From the NCBI GenBank assembly GCA_965243215.1, contig CBDEUJ010000003.1:682001-746000 (forward strand): a stretch of 64,000 bases of DNA, read 5' to 3'. This DNA comes from JAJEFO01 sp009843725. Its GTDB lineage: Bacteria > Pseudomonadota > Alphaproteobacteria > Rhodobacterales > Rhodobacteraceae. The notes under the pieces are model-generated. The model had not been told where the DNA came from and made no database searches. It saw only the letters and a program-made list of their open reading frames with translations. Positions 44,054 through 54,869 of the stretch are shown here, piece after piece (within the stretch, counting starts at the first letter, position 1; each line of letters starts with the position of its first letter). Position numbers and translations under genes: made by a program.

Positions 44054-45460
44054 ATGAGCAACAAGGACGTCTTGCAGACGATCAAGGACGAAGAGGTGGA
44101 ATACGTGGACATTCGGTTCACGGATCCTCGCGGCAAGCTGCAGCACGTGACCGTGCACGCCGATGAGGTCAACGAGGACTTCCTTGAAGAGGGGTTCATG
44201 TTCGACGGCTCCTCCATTGCAGGCTGGAAGTCGATCGACCAGTCCGACATGAAGCTGATGCCCGACACCTCGAGCGCCTACATGGATCCGTTCTTCGCGG
44301 AGACGACGCTTGCAGTCCACTGCTCGGTCGTGGAACCGGATACCGGCGAGCATTACGAGCGCGACCCGCGCGGGACGGCTGAGAAAGCCGAGGCCTATCT
44401 CAAGTCCAGCGGGATCGGCGACGAGTCGTTCTGGGGACCGGAAGCCGAGTTCTTCATCTTTGACGATGTCCGCTATTCGGTCGAAATGAACAAGGTCGGC
44501 TATGAGGTCGACGCGATCGACGGTTCGTGGAACACCGATACCGAGTACGAAATGGGCAACATGGGCCACCGCCCCGGCATCAAGGGCGGCTACTTCCCGG
44601 TTCCCCCTGTGGACGACGCCCAGGACATCCGCTCGGAAATGCTCTCAACGATGAAGCGCATGGGCATGAAGGTCGACAAGCACCACCACGAGGTGGCTTC
44701 GTGCCAGCACGAACTTGGCCTCGTCTTCAGTTCGCTTACCGATCAGGGAGACAACCTGCAGAAGTACAAGTACGTCATCCACCAGGTGGCGCATGCATAC
44801 GGCAAGTCGGCCACATTCATGCCCAAGCCGATCGCGGGTGACAACGGAACGGGCATGCACGTGAACCAGTCGATCTGGAAGGATGGAAAGCCGCTCTTCG
44901 CAGGCGACCGGTACGCCGATCTCAGCCAGGAGGCGCTCTACTACATTGGCGGCGTGCTCAAGCACTCGAAGGCGCTCAACGCCTTTACCAATCCGGCGAC
45001 AAATTCCTACAAGCGCTTGATTCCGGGCTTCGAGGCTCCGGTGCTGAGAGCGTACTCCGCTCGGAACCGGTCGGCTTCGTGCCGGATTCCGTGGACCGAA
45101 AGTCCGAAGGCCAAGCGCGTGGAAGTTCGCTTCCCCGATCCCGCCGCGAACCCCTATCTGGCGTTTTCGTCGCTCCTGATGGCCGGTCTCGACGGAATAA
45201 GGAACAAGATCGACCCCGGCGACCCGATGGACAAGGATCTCTATGACCTGCCCCCCGAGGAGCTGGAGGGGATTCCAACGGTCTGCGCCAGCCTCCGCGA
45301 GGCGATGGAAGAGCTGGAAGCCGACATGGACTTCCTGCTTCAGGGCGATGTCTTCACCCGCAGCCAGATCGAGGGTTACATGGACCTCAAGTGGGAAGAG
45401 ATCTACGCCTACGAACACACGCCTCACCCGGTCGAGTTCAAGATGTACTACAGCTGCTGA
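44054..45460 (+). CDS. glnA: Glutamine synthetase type I
   Basis: GSI-beta glutamine synthetase, 468 residues, making glutamine from glutamate, ammonia and ATP as a dodecamer. DGSSIAGWKSIDQSDMKL, the metal-site GPEAEFFIFDD, KPIAGDNGTGMHVNQS and the adenylylation Tyr397 in KDLYDLPPEE are all present. ACAGGAGGA precedes ATG 44054. Regulation by PII and GlnE-type adenylylation is expected. A strong terminator follows. Confidence 0.97.
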   Translation: MSNKDVLQTIKDEEVEYVDIRFTDPRGKLQHVTVHADEVNEDFLEEGFMFDGSSIAGWKSIDQSDMKLMPDTSSAYMDPFFAETTLAVHCSVVEPDTGEHYERDPRGTAEKAEAYLKSSGIGDESFWGPEAEFFIFDDVRYSVEMNKVGYEVDAIDGSWNTDTEYEMGNMGHRPGIKGGYFPVPPVDDAQDIRSEMLSTMKRMGMKVDKHHHEVASCQHELGLVFSSLTDQGDNLQKYKYVIHQVAHAYGKSATFMPKPIAGDNGTGMHVNQSIWKDGKPLFAGDRYADLSQEALYYIGGVLKHSKALNAFTNPATNSYKRLIPGFEAPVLRAYSARNRSASCRIPWTESPKAKRVEVRFPDPAANPYLAFSSLLMAGLDGIRNKIDPGDPMDKDLYDLPPEELEGIPTVCASLREAMEELEADMDFLLQGDVFTRSQIEGYMDLKWEEIYAYEHTPHPVEFKMYYSC

Positions 45461-45487
45461 AGACATTCAGGAACGATCCGAAAGAGG

Positions 45488-45514
45488 AAGGGTGCCTTGC
45501 GGGGCACCCTTTTT
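45488..45514 (+). terminator. Intrinsic terminator of glnBA
   Basis: AAGGGTGCC (45488-45496) pairs with GGCACCCTT (45103 bases on from the window start of the operon is not needed; arm at 45503-45511 in sequence order), loop of six bases, followed by a T run to 45514. Confidence 0.85.
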
Positions 45515-45723
45515 CGGTTTCTGGCGCATGCGCTGAACAGATGCGGTGGCAAGGACCCGCACATTTGCCGTGACCGTCGGGCCTTTGCGTGCGCGCACCG
45601 CTTTCACAGCAGAGTGAAGCGGCGCGATTGGCCTTTGGCTTGAATGCACCGCCCGCTATCTGAAATGCTGTCAGTCAAACGTCGTACCCGGTTCGACTCA
45701 AACAAGATCGCATGGAGGAAAGC

Positions 45724-47184
<1,461 letters not shown>

Positions 47185-47204
47185 CAACACCAGACGGAGA
47201 CAGG

Positions 47205-47231
47205 AAAGGGCGCCTGCGGGCGCCCTTTTTC
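47205..47231 (+). terminator. Intrinsic terminator of the Deg protease gene
   Basis: AAGGGCGCC (47206-47214) pairs with GGCGCCCTT (47219-47227) across a four-base loop, then a T run follows. It lies 21 bases after the stop. Confidence 0.85.
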
Positions 47232-47261
47232 TTGATTCCGGCGCCGCAAGACGCGGCGGCG

Positions 47262-48116
47262 CTACTCAGCGGCCAGAGACATGTCCCTGCGACCGATTCC
47301 GACGATTTCCGCGACCACCCCGTCAATCAGCCTGCGAAACGTCCGGTAGTTCCCGTTCGGCCGGACTGTCCGCTCGTTCAGATAGAGTGATCGATCAATC
47401 TCGACCTGGACAACGTGGCGGCCTCGTGACGGGTGGCCATAGTTTTGCGCCGCGAATGCGCCAGCGAAAGGCGCGTTCCGGGCCACGTTCATCCCGGCGG
47501 CAGCGAAGGCCGCCTCGACCTGGTCGACCACATCGCATGCCGCAGCCGTGCCAAACCTGTCGCCAAGGACGATTTCGGGACGGGCGCCCCGCGAATGGGG
47601 AATCGTGTCGATTGCCTCGTGCGGCATGGAGTGGCAGTCGACGAGGATCGCCTCTCCGAAGAGAGCCATGCTCTCATCCATCAGCGCGGAGACCGTCTCG
47701 TGCCAAGGATGCCAGACTTCATCAATTCGGTCCCTGGCCTCGTCAAGCGCAATCTTGCCTCGGTAGATCGCCTTGCCATTTGCCACCACTCGCGGCACGA
47801 CGCCGAGGCCCGAGGCCACACGCGGGTTGTGCGCACCGCCCCGGACGCCTTCGATCAGGTTCGGGTCCAGCTCGTCGACCGATCGGTTCACGTCGACCCA
47901 GGCACGCGGCACGACAGCCGCAAGCAATGGCGCACCGTGGTCCGGGGCGGACGCGAAGAGCGAGTCGACAAAGGCGTCTTCGGAGGATCTCAGGGTCCGC
48001 TCATCGAGAATGGAGCGCTTCACGAATTCCCTTGCGTATGCCCGACCAGAGTGCGGCGACGCGAACACGACACTGGTCGTACGAGCAACAGGCATCTTCA
48101 GGTCATGCACCCGCAT
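47262..48116 (-). CDS. N-formylglutamate amidohydrolase family protein
   Basis: 284-residue member of the FGase (HutG-like) family, zinc-dependent amidohydrolases. ASPHSGRAYAREF carries the first metal ligand and LVDCHSMP the second; DVNRSVDELDP is another family block. No other histidine-degradation genes are nearby, so a role in formylglutamate hydrolysis within the hut pathway is not shown by context, and many alphaproteobacteria carry such stand-alone members. It is convergent with the Deg gene. Confidence 0.88.
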   Translation of the reverse strand: MRVHDLKMPVARTTSVVFASPHSGRAYAREFVKRSILDERTLRSSEDAFVDSLFASAPDHGAPLLAAVVPRAWVDVNRSVDELDPNLIEGVRGGAHNPRVASGLGVVPRVVANGKAIYRGKIALDEARDRIDEVWHPWHETVSALMDESMALFGEAILVDCHSMPHEAIDTIPHSRGARPEIVLGDRFGTAAACDVVDQVEAAFAAAGMNVARNAPFAGAFAAQNYGHPSRGRHVVQVEIDRSLYLNERTVRPNGNYRTFRRLIDGVVAEIVGIGRRDMSLAAE

Positions 48117-48250
48117 GTGACGACTCCCGCAGAGCTTTGGCCGTTATAGCCAACCTTCCGCGTCGTCAAAAGCCCTTGAAATGTGACGGGCCAGGCAGTA
48201 TGGGATGCCCGATTGGCGCGGGGCCAAACCCCGCGCCTCGCTGTTGGAAA

Positions 48251-48325
<75 letters not shown>

Positions 48326-48392
48326 TTCGCCGCCGCCGTCATGCGGCACAAGGGAATCGGGCGCGATTCGCGCCGCGATCAGGAGAGAGCCG

Positions 48393-48518
48393 ATGAAGGT
48401 CAGGAACTCGCTTCGTTCGCTGAAGAACCGGCATCGCGACTGCCGCGTGGTGCGCCGCAAGGGTCGCGTCTATGTGATCAACAAGACGCAGCGCAGGTTC
48501 AAGGCACGCCAAGGATAG
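48393..48518 (+). CDS. rpmJ: 50S ribosomal protein L36
   Basis: 41-residue basic protein beginning MKVRNSLRSLKNRHRD and ending RRFKARQG, the L36 family. Only one Cys is present, so this is the zinc-less form common in alphaproteobacteria. AGGAGAG lies about 7 bases before ATG 48393. It binds 23S rRNA late in large-subunit assembly. It stands alone downstream of tRNA-Val, not in the main ribosomal operon. Confidence 0.96.
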   Translation: MKVRNSLRSLKNRHRDCRVVRRKGRVYVINKTQRRFKARQG

Positions 48519-48522
48519 GCTT

Positions 48523-48538
48523 GGGGACTTGTGTCCCC
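48523..48538 (+). terminator. Weak hairpin after rpmJ
   Basis: GGGGAC-TTGT-GTCCCC forms a six-base-pair stem directly after the rpmJ stop. No T run follows, so termination strength is doubtful. Confidence 0.4.
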
Positions 48539-48721
48539 GGGTTTGCCCACTTTCTCGCATTGACGCGCGTTGCGGCCACCGAGTGGGCCGATGCAGCGGC
48601 AGACGGGTCTCGAGGCCTCGCCCAAAGCCGGAACGTCTTCGGCGGTCAATCGGCATGCAGCGCTTCGAGCTCCAGGCCTGAACCGAAATTTGGGCAGCGG
48701 CACCGGCAGAAAGTACATCCC

Positions 48722-49882
48722 ATGCAGATTCTGAACTGGGGCATGATCGGCGGCGGCAAGGGCAGCCAGATCGGGCCGGCACACAGGCTGGCGACCGCAT
48801 TGGATGGCGAAATCGCCTTCGTGGCGGGCGCCCTCGACCACCGGCCCGAGGCGGCACGGACCTACGGCCTGGAGCTAGGTCTTTCAGAGAGCCGTTCCTA
48901 TGGCGGTTGGCAGGAGATGCTCGAGAGCGAGGCTGCGCGCCCGGACCGGATTGACCTGGTCACCATCGCCACGCCGAACGCAACCCACTTCGAGATTGCG
49001 AAGGCTTTCCTCCAGACAGGATTCGACGTGCTTTGCGAAAAGCCGATGACGATCACCGTCGCGGAGGCCGAGGAGATCGTGCGCCTTTGCCGCGACACGG
49101 GCCGCACCTGCGCCGTCAACTATGGATATTCCGGCTATCCCCTGGTGAGACACATGAGGGCAATGGTCGCGCGCGGAGAACTCGGCAAGGTGCGCCTTGT
49201 GGTTGCCAATTTCGCTCACGGACACCACGCCGACGCGGCCGATGCCGACAACCCGCGCGTTCGCTGGCGCTACGACCCGGAACAGGCCGGGGTGTCAGCT
49301 CAATTTGCGGATTGCGGCATTCACGCTCTCCACATGGCAAGTTTCGTCACGGGACAGCAGGTGCAGCGTCTTTCGGCTGATTGCGTTTCCTGTGTCGCGG
49401 GCCGCGAACTGGAAGACGACGCCATGGTCAACTTCCGCATGGACGGTGGCGCTACGGGACGGCTCTGGACGTCATCAGTGGCCATCGGTCGGCAGCACGG
49501 GCTGGAAATCCAGGTGTTCGGAGAGGCTGGCGGCCTTCGCTGGTCCCAAGAGCATCCGAACCAGTTGTACTGGATGCCTCTGGGCGAACGGCTTCAAGTC
49601 ATCGAACGCGGAGAAGGCGGCCTTTCGCCCGGTGCCGACCGAGCGAGCAGGATGACGATCGGCCATGCCGAAGGCCTGCCGCTTGCTTTCGCGAACATTT
49701 ACCGCGATCTCGCCGAACACATCCGCGCCAGGAAGGAAGGTCGCGAGGCGGACGACGCTGCCAACTTCGTGCCCGGCGCGGAGGACGGGCTGCGCTCAGT
49801 GGCCGCAATTCACGCCGTCGCGGATTCGGGCAAGGCGAACGGCGCCTGGATCGATGCGCGGCCACCAATGTTCCGCAACTGA
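48722..49882 (+). CDS. Gfo/Idh/MocA family oxidoreductase
   Basis: NAD(P)-dependent sugar-type dehydrogenase, 386 residues. The N-terminal Rossmann domain has MIGGGKGSQIGPAHR and the family hallmark CEKPMT; the C-terminal alpha/beta domain follows from about residue 135. ATG 48722 is chosen because family homology starts there; the frame is open upstream to 48341 but that part overlaps rpmJ. No other sugar gene is adjacent, so the substrate (an inositol, a deoxysugar or similar) is unknown. Confidence 0.9.
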   Translation: MQILNWGMIGGGKGSQIGPAHRLATALDGEIAFVAGALDHRPEAARTYGLELGLSESRSYGGWQEMLESEAARPDRIDLVTIATPNATHFEIAKAFLQTGFDVLCEKPMTITVAEAEEIVRLCRDTGRTCAVNYGYSGYPLVRHMRAMVARGELGKVRLVVANFAHGHHADAADADNPRVRWRYDPEQAGVSAQFADCGIHALHMASFVTGQQVQRLSADCVSCVAGRELEDDAMVNFRMDGGATGRLWTSSVAIGRQHGLEIQVFGEAGGLRWSQEHPNQLYWMPLGERLQVIERGEGGLSPGADRASRMTIGHAEGLPLAFANIYRDLAEHIRARKEGREADDAANFVPGAEDGLRSVAAIHAVADSGKANGAWIDARPPMFRN

Positions 49883-50762
49883 CACATGGGAGGTTGCGCC
49901 CCCGGGCAAGGCGCAACATGCATGAAACGCCAAACGCCTGATCGGAGCGTTTCCTGGCGCAGCAGCGAATTGCAGCCGGATGGAGGATGCCGTCCCTGGA
50001 GGGAATCAGGAACGTGGCCATCCATGAGGATTCCGACGGTCCGGGCAATCATGGGTTCATCGGCCGGGACGTTGGCGGCAATCCGCACAGCCGCGGCGCC
50101 TTGATCGTGCTGGACCACGCGGCGCACTGTCGGTCGATTGGGACAAACTGCGCAAGACGATCAACGACGCGACTTCATCCGATGCCTTCCCGTCCGCCCT
50201 GAACGCGGCTTGTGAGCTCGACGTGTTTGCGCCGTCTCAACAGGCGGAGGTCGCGGTCGACGCATCCCGCGGTTTCCCCGAAGCCTTCGCTGGCCTGATC
50301 ACGGACGACGCGACAGTCGGTCAGTTCGACCGTCAGCCCGCCGCCAACCTCGACCTGTTCCGCCACGCCGATCGGCGCATTGTGGACAAGGGCATCAAGC
50401 CGCCTGTCCATCAAGGACATGATCGGGAACCGGATTCCCGCTGATTCGTCCCAGTACGGGTGACCGACATCCGAGGCGTCCGAGTTGACGGCCTTCTGGA
50501 CGCGCCTCAGGTGCAGGCTCTTGGCACGAAACGGCTGTTTCTTCTGGCCGCCGCAGCCAAGCGGCGACGAGGTGCAGACCTTGGATCTGGGCAAGAAATG
50601 CGCCCTCCTCATCGATGCCGACCGGAACCTGAGGCTCGCGAAATGCTCGTTGGGCCCGCGCCGCCGGGCGCGGCAGTCCGCCCGGGATTGAAAGCCGTGA
50701 TCTCGCCTTGCAGGAATGAACGTACGGATATTCCAGAATGCGCAGGCATGGGGATTGGCTGC
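49883..50762. other. 880-base region without a recognisable gene
   Basis: This is the largest gap in the window. Plus-strand pieces look protein-like (for example LSVDWDKLRKTINDATSSD near 50130-50186 and DEVQTLDLGKKCALLIDADRN near 50565-50627) but are broken by stops and frame changes, which suggests one or more decayed genes. Minus-strand frames (for example 50175-50612) show no motif. I could not name the ancestor. Confidence 0.4.
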
Positions 50763-51194
50763 ATGACAAACGCCAGGACGTGCCTCTGGATGTTCCTCGG
50801 GCTGCTGCTGTGCGGTCCTGTAAACTGGGCGAATGCAGGCGCTGGATGCCCGGCGGGCCTCAGCCCGGTGACGGAATTCCGGCTTTTCTTCGGGCTAACC
50901 GATGCGGCGGGCAACACCGTCAGCGAAAACGAATGGGAACGTTTCCTCAAGGACACCATCACGCCACGCTTCCGGGCGGGACTCACCGTAATCGATGCCA
51001 GCGGGCAATGGCTGGAACCTTCGGGCAGTCTGCAAAATGAAGCCGTCAAGGTGGTCATCGGCGCGGTTTCGACCGATGCTGAGAGCACCATGAGATTGGT
51101 CGACGAGATTTCGGCCGAGTTCGAGGCGATGTTTGCGCAGGATCCGGTGTTCCGCATGTCCGGCCCCGGATGTGCCGGACTGTTCGGACAATAG
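50763..51194 (+). CDS. DUF3574 domain protein, exported
   Basis: 143-residue protein of unknown function. A signal peptide covers about residues 1-26 (TCLWMFLGLLLCGPVNWANA). The mature part has the DUF3574 pattern: EFRLFFGLTDAAGNTVSENEWERFLKDTITPRFRAGLTVIDASGQW. The family is predicted to be periplasmic or membrane-attached with no known activity. GGGGA lies about 8 bases before ATG 50763. It is convergent with the agmatinase-like gene. Confidence 0.8.
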   Translation: MTNARTCLWMFLGLLLCGPVNWANAGAGCPAGLSPVTEFRLFFGLTDAAGNTVSENEWERFLKDTITPRFRAGLTVIDASGQWLEPSGSLQNEAVKVVIGAVSTDAESTMRLVDEISAEFEAMFAQDPVFRMSGPGCAGLFGQ

Positions 51195-51242
51195 GTGTCC
51201 TATCGCTGCGACCAGGACCGCGCCCGGCAGACCGTGACGCTT

Positions 51243-52229
51243 TCAGGTGGCGAGATTCGCGCCATCTGCTTCAGGCCCGTCGGGTCTGTTGGGCGCGAAG
51301 ACCCGCCCGATGAGGTTCAGGAGCAGCTGTGCGGCGAGGATCGCGGTCGCGCCTGAGCGGTCATAGTCCGGCGCCACCTCGACAAGATCGATTCCGACAA
51401 CGGTGCCACGGCGCGTCAGACCATCCAGGAACTCAAGGATTTCGTAGTAGAGAAAGCCGCCGTGGCTGGGCGTGCCCGTCCCAGGCGCGATCGAAGGGTC
51501 AAATCCGTCGACATCTATCGTGACATAGTATCTTGCGCCGCCAGGAATCCGGTCCAGCATGGCGTCGACGCCCATGGCGCGGAACTGGCGGACCGAAACG
51601 ATGTCCGATCCCATCCGGCGCGCGTCGTCATATCCCTCCTTTGCCGTCGACGAGACGTTCCGCATTCCGATCTGCGACAGGCCCGAGACCCAGGCGCGTT
51701 CCGCGGCTCGGCGCATCGGGTTGCCATGGCCGAACCGAACGCCATGCCGTTCATCGACGAAATCGAGGTGCGCGTCGATCTGCACGATGTGAATTGGCTC
51801 CTGATCCGAAAATGCGGCGACGCAAGGAATGTTGACCGAATGGTCGCCACCCAGGACAACGGGCATCGCTCCCGAGCCAAGAATGGCGCGCACGCCGGCT
51901 TCGATGTTGGCGTGACTGGCGAGCGTATCGGTATGGACGATGTCGGCATCGCCAAGATCGACAATGCGGGTGTCGGCCAGATACGTCACATCGTCTTCGT
52001 GGTCGTAGGCGCCTGCATGGCCGAACGAAAACAGGGTCGAAGCCTCACGAATGCTCCGCGGGCCGAACCGGGCGCCCGCACGCCATTGGGTGCCGAAGTC
52101 AAACGGTGCGCCCAGTACGGCCACGTCGGCGTTGATCCTGGTCCAGTCGGGCTCATAGGGCGCCTTCGCAAATGTCGAAATGCCAACAAACGGCAAATTC
52201 AACCGGCCGGTATCGTATTCGTGACTCAT
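51243..52229 (-). CDS. speB: Agmatinase-family ureohydrolase
   Basis: Arginase/agmatinase superfamily, 328 residues, hydrolysing a guanidino compound to urea and an amine using two Mn ions. The metal motifs are GGDHS, DAHLD and DVDGFDPSIAPGTGTP. AGGTG lies about 7 bases before ATG 52229. The substrate may be agmatine or guanidinobutyrate; the sequence does not settle it, and no polyamine gene is adjacent. Confidence 0.86.
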   Translation of the reverse strand: MSHEYDTGRLNLPFVGISTFAKAPYEPDWTRINADVAVLGAPFDFGTQWRAGARFGPRSIREASTLFSFGHAGAYDHEDDVTYLADTRIVDLGDADIVHTDTLASHANIEAGVRAILGSGAMPVVLGGDHSVNIPCVAAFSDQEPIHIVQIDAHLDFVDERHGVRFGHGNPMRRAAERAWVSGLSQIGMRNVSSTAKEGYDDARRMGSDIVSVRQFRAMGVDAMLDRIPGGARYYVTIDVDGFDPSIAPGTGTPSHGGFLYYEILEFLDGLTRRGTVVGIDLVEVAPDYDRSGATAILAAQLLLNLIGRVFAPNRPDGPEADGANLAT

Positions 52230-52770
52230 CGGGTGCACCTGTCAGATGAACCGCTCTCTAGAGGCTTGCGGAAACAGCCGCAAGTGTGGCCGCCCGGTGC
52301 ACCAAAGATGCCGTCTGGCGAACCGTCTTCGACGATCAAGCGGAGATTCATGAAAGTGACGCGGTTGACGGCAACGTCTCTTTCATGCCTGAAGATGGCC
52401 ACAGCAATGCTCTCTTCCGCCGACATCCAAACGATGTTCAGAAATTCACCTGCGAGTTCGGGATCGAGCGCGAACGTCTGCCCGTCGGGCAAACTTGCCG
52501 TGCGTCCGCGACCGCCGGAATCGTTGCATGGTGCGGAAACGCAACGCCCGGCGTTCGAATCACCCAATGCACGTCCGTCCGATCTGGACGCCGTGACCGC
52601 GCCACGCTCCGGATCCAGGCATCAAGGCCGGGTGCAACGCCGCTCCGCGCGCGCAACTTTCACGTCGGATTTGCAAATCCGTCACTCAGGTTTTGTCCGG
52701 AACCGTCATTCACGGCCCGTGCGCCGCACGGACGGCGACACAGATCTTGCCATCTACGGAGGAAGCCAGA
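52230..52770. other. Intergenic region between speB-like gene and phoX
   Basis: About 540 bases between divergent genes. A minus-strand frame at 52226-52567 encodes a fairly protein-like stretch (ALDPELAGEFLNIVWMSAEES and RHERDVAVNRVTFMNLRLIVED) that overlaps the agmatinase start. I recognise no family, so it is reported here and not as a gene. Two CCGTCA motifs (52679-52684 and 52703-52708) do not have the spacing of a Pho box. Confidence 0.4.
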
Positions 52771-54744
52771 ATGGACATTGAGAACACCGAATTGAGCTGG
52801 GACGAGTGGGACGAGTTGAACGACCCTCGACCGGAAGAGACCGAATTCGACGTGATCGTCGGAACTGCGCTCAGCCGCCGGGGATTCATGGGCGGTGTGC
52901 TCGCCTTTGGCTCCGGTGCCATGGCAATGGGCACAGGCACGCTCCTTTCCTCGACCGCCGCCGGCGCGGCGAACGGTCGCTTTGCCTTCGACGCGGTCCC
53001 CGTCGCGACCGATTACACCGTGCATGTGCCAAAGGGCTACAAGTGGGCGCCGCTCGTGCGCTACGCCGATCCCCTGTTTTCGGACGCGCCCGCCTTCAGC
53101 CAGACCGCGATGATTCCGCGCGGCAAGGCCAGCAGGGTGTTCGGCGAGAACACGGACGGAATGGAACTCTTCGAAATCAACGGCCACGAAGTCATCGCGG
53201 TCAACCATGAATACGTCAATCTCGGCGTCAACCTGCCTGAGCGTGCCGCTGCCGTCAAAGCCGAGAACGAGAAGACCAGGGCCGATGCCCTGGCAAAGGG
53301 CGAAGAAGCGCCGGCACCCACGCGCGTCATCCCGGCCAGCGCCGCCGAAGTGGATGTCATACAGAACCTGCAGGGCGTGGCCGTCTTCGAGGTCGCCCGT
53401 GGCGAAAACGGCTGGCAGGTCGAGGTCGATTCACCGTTCAATCGACGGATCACCCACCAGACCAAGATCCGCATTTCCGGACCCGCTGCGGGACACGACC
53501 TCCTGAAGACAGGGGAGGATCCGACGGGAACGCTCGCCAAGGGAACGTTGAACAACTGCGGTGCGGGCAAGACGCCTTGGGGCACCTACCTGACCTGCGA
53601 GGAAAACTTCAACGGCTACTTCGGCTCGACCAACGAGGCGTTCGAACGTCCCGACGACTACAGGCGCTACGGGATCAACCTGAAGGGCCGATACGCCTAC
53701 GAGAGGTTCGACGCACGTTTCGAAATCTCGCAAAACCCGAACGAGCCGCGCCGTCACGGCTACATCGTCGAGATCGACCCCTCGGATCCGGCCTCGACGC
53801 CCGTCAAGCGCACGGCGCTCGGACGCTTCAAGCATGAAAACGCCGCCTGCGTGATCGCGCCGTCAGGCCATCTCGTCGTCTACATGGGCGACGACGAACG
53901 CGGCGAGTACATGTACAAGTACGTGTCGAACAACGTCTACGCGCCGGGCGGAGACACCGACGACCTGATGGACAACGGGCGCCTGTACGCGGCGAAGTTC
54001 AACTGGGACGGCACCGGCGAATGGGTCGAACTGACCGAAGAGTCGACCGGCATGTCCGAGGTCGAGATTCACGTGTTCACACGCATGGCCGCCACCAAGG
54101 TGGGTTCCACCACCATGGACCGGCCGGAATGGGTTGCGGTCAACCCGGTTGCGGCGGAAGGCTATTGCGCCTTGACCAACAATTCGCGGCGCAACGTCCT
54201 GAAGGACGGGCAGCTGCTGACGAATGCGGCGGGCCAGCCGATGGAGATCAACGCGCCCAATCCGCGCTCGGAAAACCGCTACGGGCAGATCCTGCGCTGG
54301 TATCTCTCGAACGACGACCATGCGACGGACACCTTCCGCTGGGATCTCTACGTCATGGCGGGCAATCCCGCGGTCCACTCGGACGCCTATGCGGGTTCCC
54401 CGAACGTTTCCGTGGGCAACATGTTCAACTCGCCCGACGGGATGATGTTCGACAGCGCCGGCATCCTCTGGATCCAGACCGATGGCAACGACTCGAACGC
54501 AGGGCACTTCGAGGGCCAGGGCAACAACCAGATGCTGGCAGGCGATCCGGTGACCGGTGAAATCCGCCGATTCATGACTGGCCCGCATGGCAGCGAGGTC
54601 ACGGGCCTCACCTGGTCCGCGGACCGCCGCACGATGTTCGTGGGCATCCAGCACCCGGATTCGCCGTTCCCGGATGGCGACGGCACGTTGGCGCGCTCGA
54701 CAGTCATCGCCGTCTGGCGCGAGGACGGCGGCCTCGTGGGCTGA
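52771..54744 (+). CDS. phoX: PhoX family alkaline phosphatase, Tat-exported
   Basis: Phosphatase of the PhoX/DUF839 family, 657 residues, hydrolysing phosphate esters in the periplasm with a calcium/iron cofactor. The Tat signal SRRGFMGG is at residues 35-42, followed by a hydrophobic stretch ending near AGA. Family blocks are NNCGAGKTPWGTYLTCEENFNGYF, HENAACVIAPSGHLVVYMGDDERGEYMYKYVS and NSPDGMMFDSAGILWIQTDGN. GGAGGAA precedes ATG 52771. It is probably induced by phosphate limitation, but no clear Pho box is seen. It stands alone. Confidence 0.93.
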   Translation: MDIENTELSWDEWDELNDPRPEETEFDVIVGTALSRRGFMGGVLAFGSGAMAMGTGTLLSSTAAGAANGRFAFDAVPVATDYTVHVPKGYKWAPLVRYADPLFSDAPAFSQTAMIPRGKASRVFGENTDGMELFEINGHEVIAVNHEYVNLGVNLPERAAAVKAENEKTRADALAKGEEAPAPTRVIPASAAEVDVIQNLQGVAVFEVARGENGWQVEVDSPFNRRITHQTKIRISGPAAGHDLLKTGEDPTGTLAKGTLNNCGAGKTPWGTYLTCEENFNGYFGSTNEAFERPDDYRRYGINLKGRYAYERFDARFEISQNPNEPRRHGYIVEIDPSDPASTPVKRTALGRFKHENAACVIAPSGHLVVYMGDDERGEYMYKYVSNNVYAPGGDTDDLMDNGRLYAAKFNWDGTGEWVELTEESTGMSEVEIHVFTRMAATKVGSTTMDRPEWVAVNPVAAEGYCALTNNSRRNVLKDGQLLTNAAGQPMEINAPNPRSENRYGQILRWYLSNDDHATDTFRWDLYVMAGNPAVHSDAYAGSPNVSVGNMFNSPDGMMFDSAGILWIQTDGNDSNAGHFEGQGNNQMLAGDPVTGEIRRFMTGPHGSEVTGLTWSADRRTMFVGIQHPDSPFPDGDGTLARSTVIAVWREDGGLVG

Positions 54745-54758
54745 ATTGCGACGCAGGC

Positions 54759-54782
54759 AGGGGCCGGCCCGAGCCGGCCCCT
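54759..54782. terminator. Hairpin between convergent phoX and aldolase operon
   Basis: AGGGGCCGGC pairs with GCCGGCCCCT across CCGA. It lies between two converging transcription units and may terminate both, but it lacks a T run on the plus side. Confidence 0.55.
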
Positions 54783-54869
54783 GTCCCGTGATCCTTGGAT
54801 CGCAATGCGCTCATGTTCGGGCAGCCTTGCGCGAATCTTGCTCTTGCCTTCAATGCCCCCATCCGCCCC

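Noticed and set aside
48341..48721. N-terminal extension of the Gfo/Idh oxidoreductase
   Set aside because: It overlaps rpmJ in another frame and its residues do not resemble the family; homology begins at ATG 48722.
52679..52708. Pho box upstream of phoX
   Set aside because: Two CCGTCA motifs are 24 bases apart, not the 11-base repeat expected of PhoB sites.
51462..52781. A 439-codon plus-strand open frame opposite the agmatinase-like gene
   Set aside because: Antisense shadow without any recognisable motif; the minus strand has all metal-binding motifs of a ureohydrolase.
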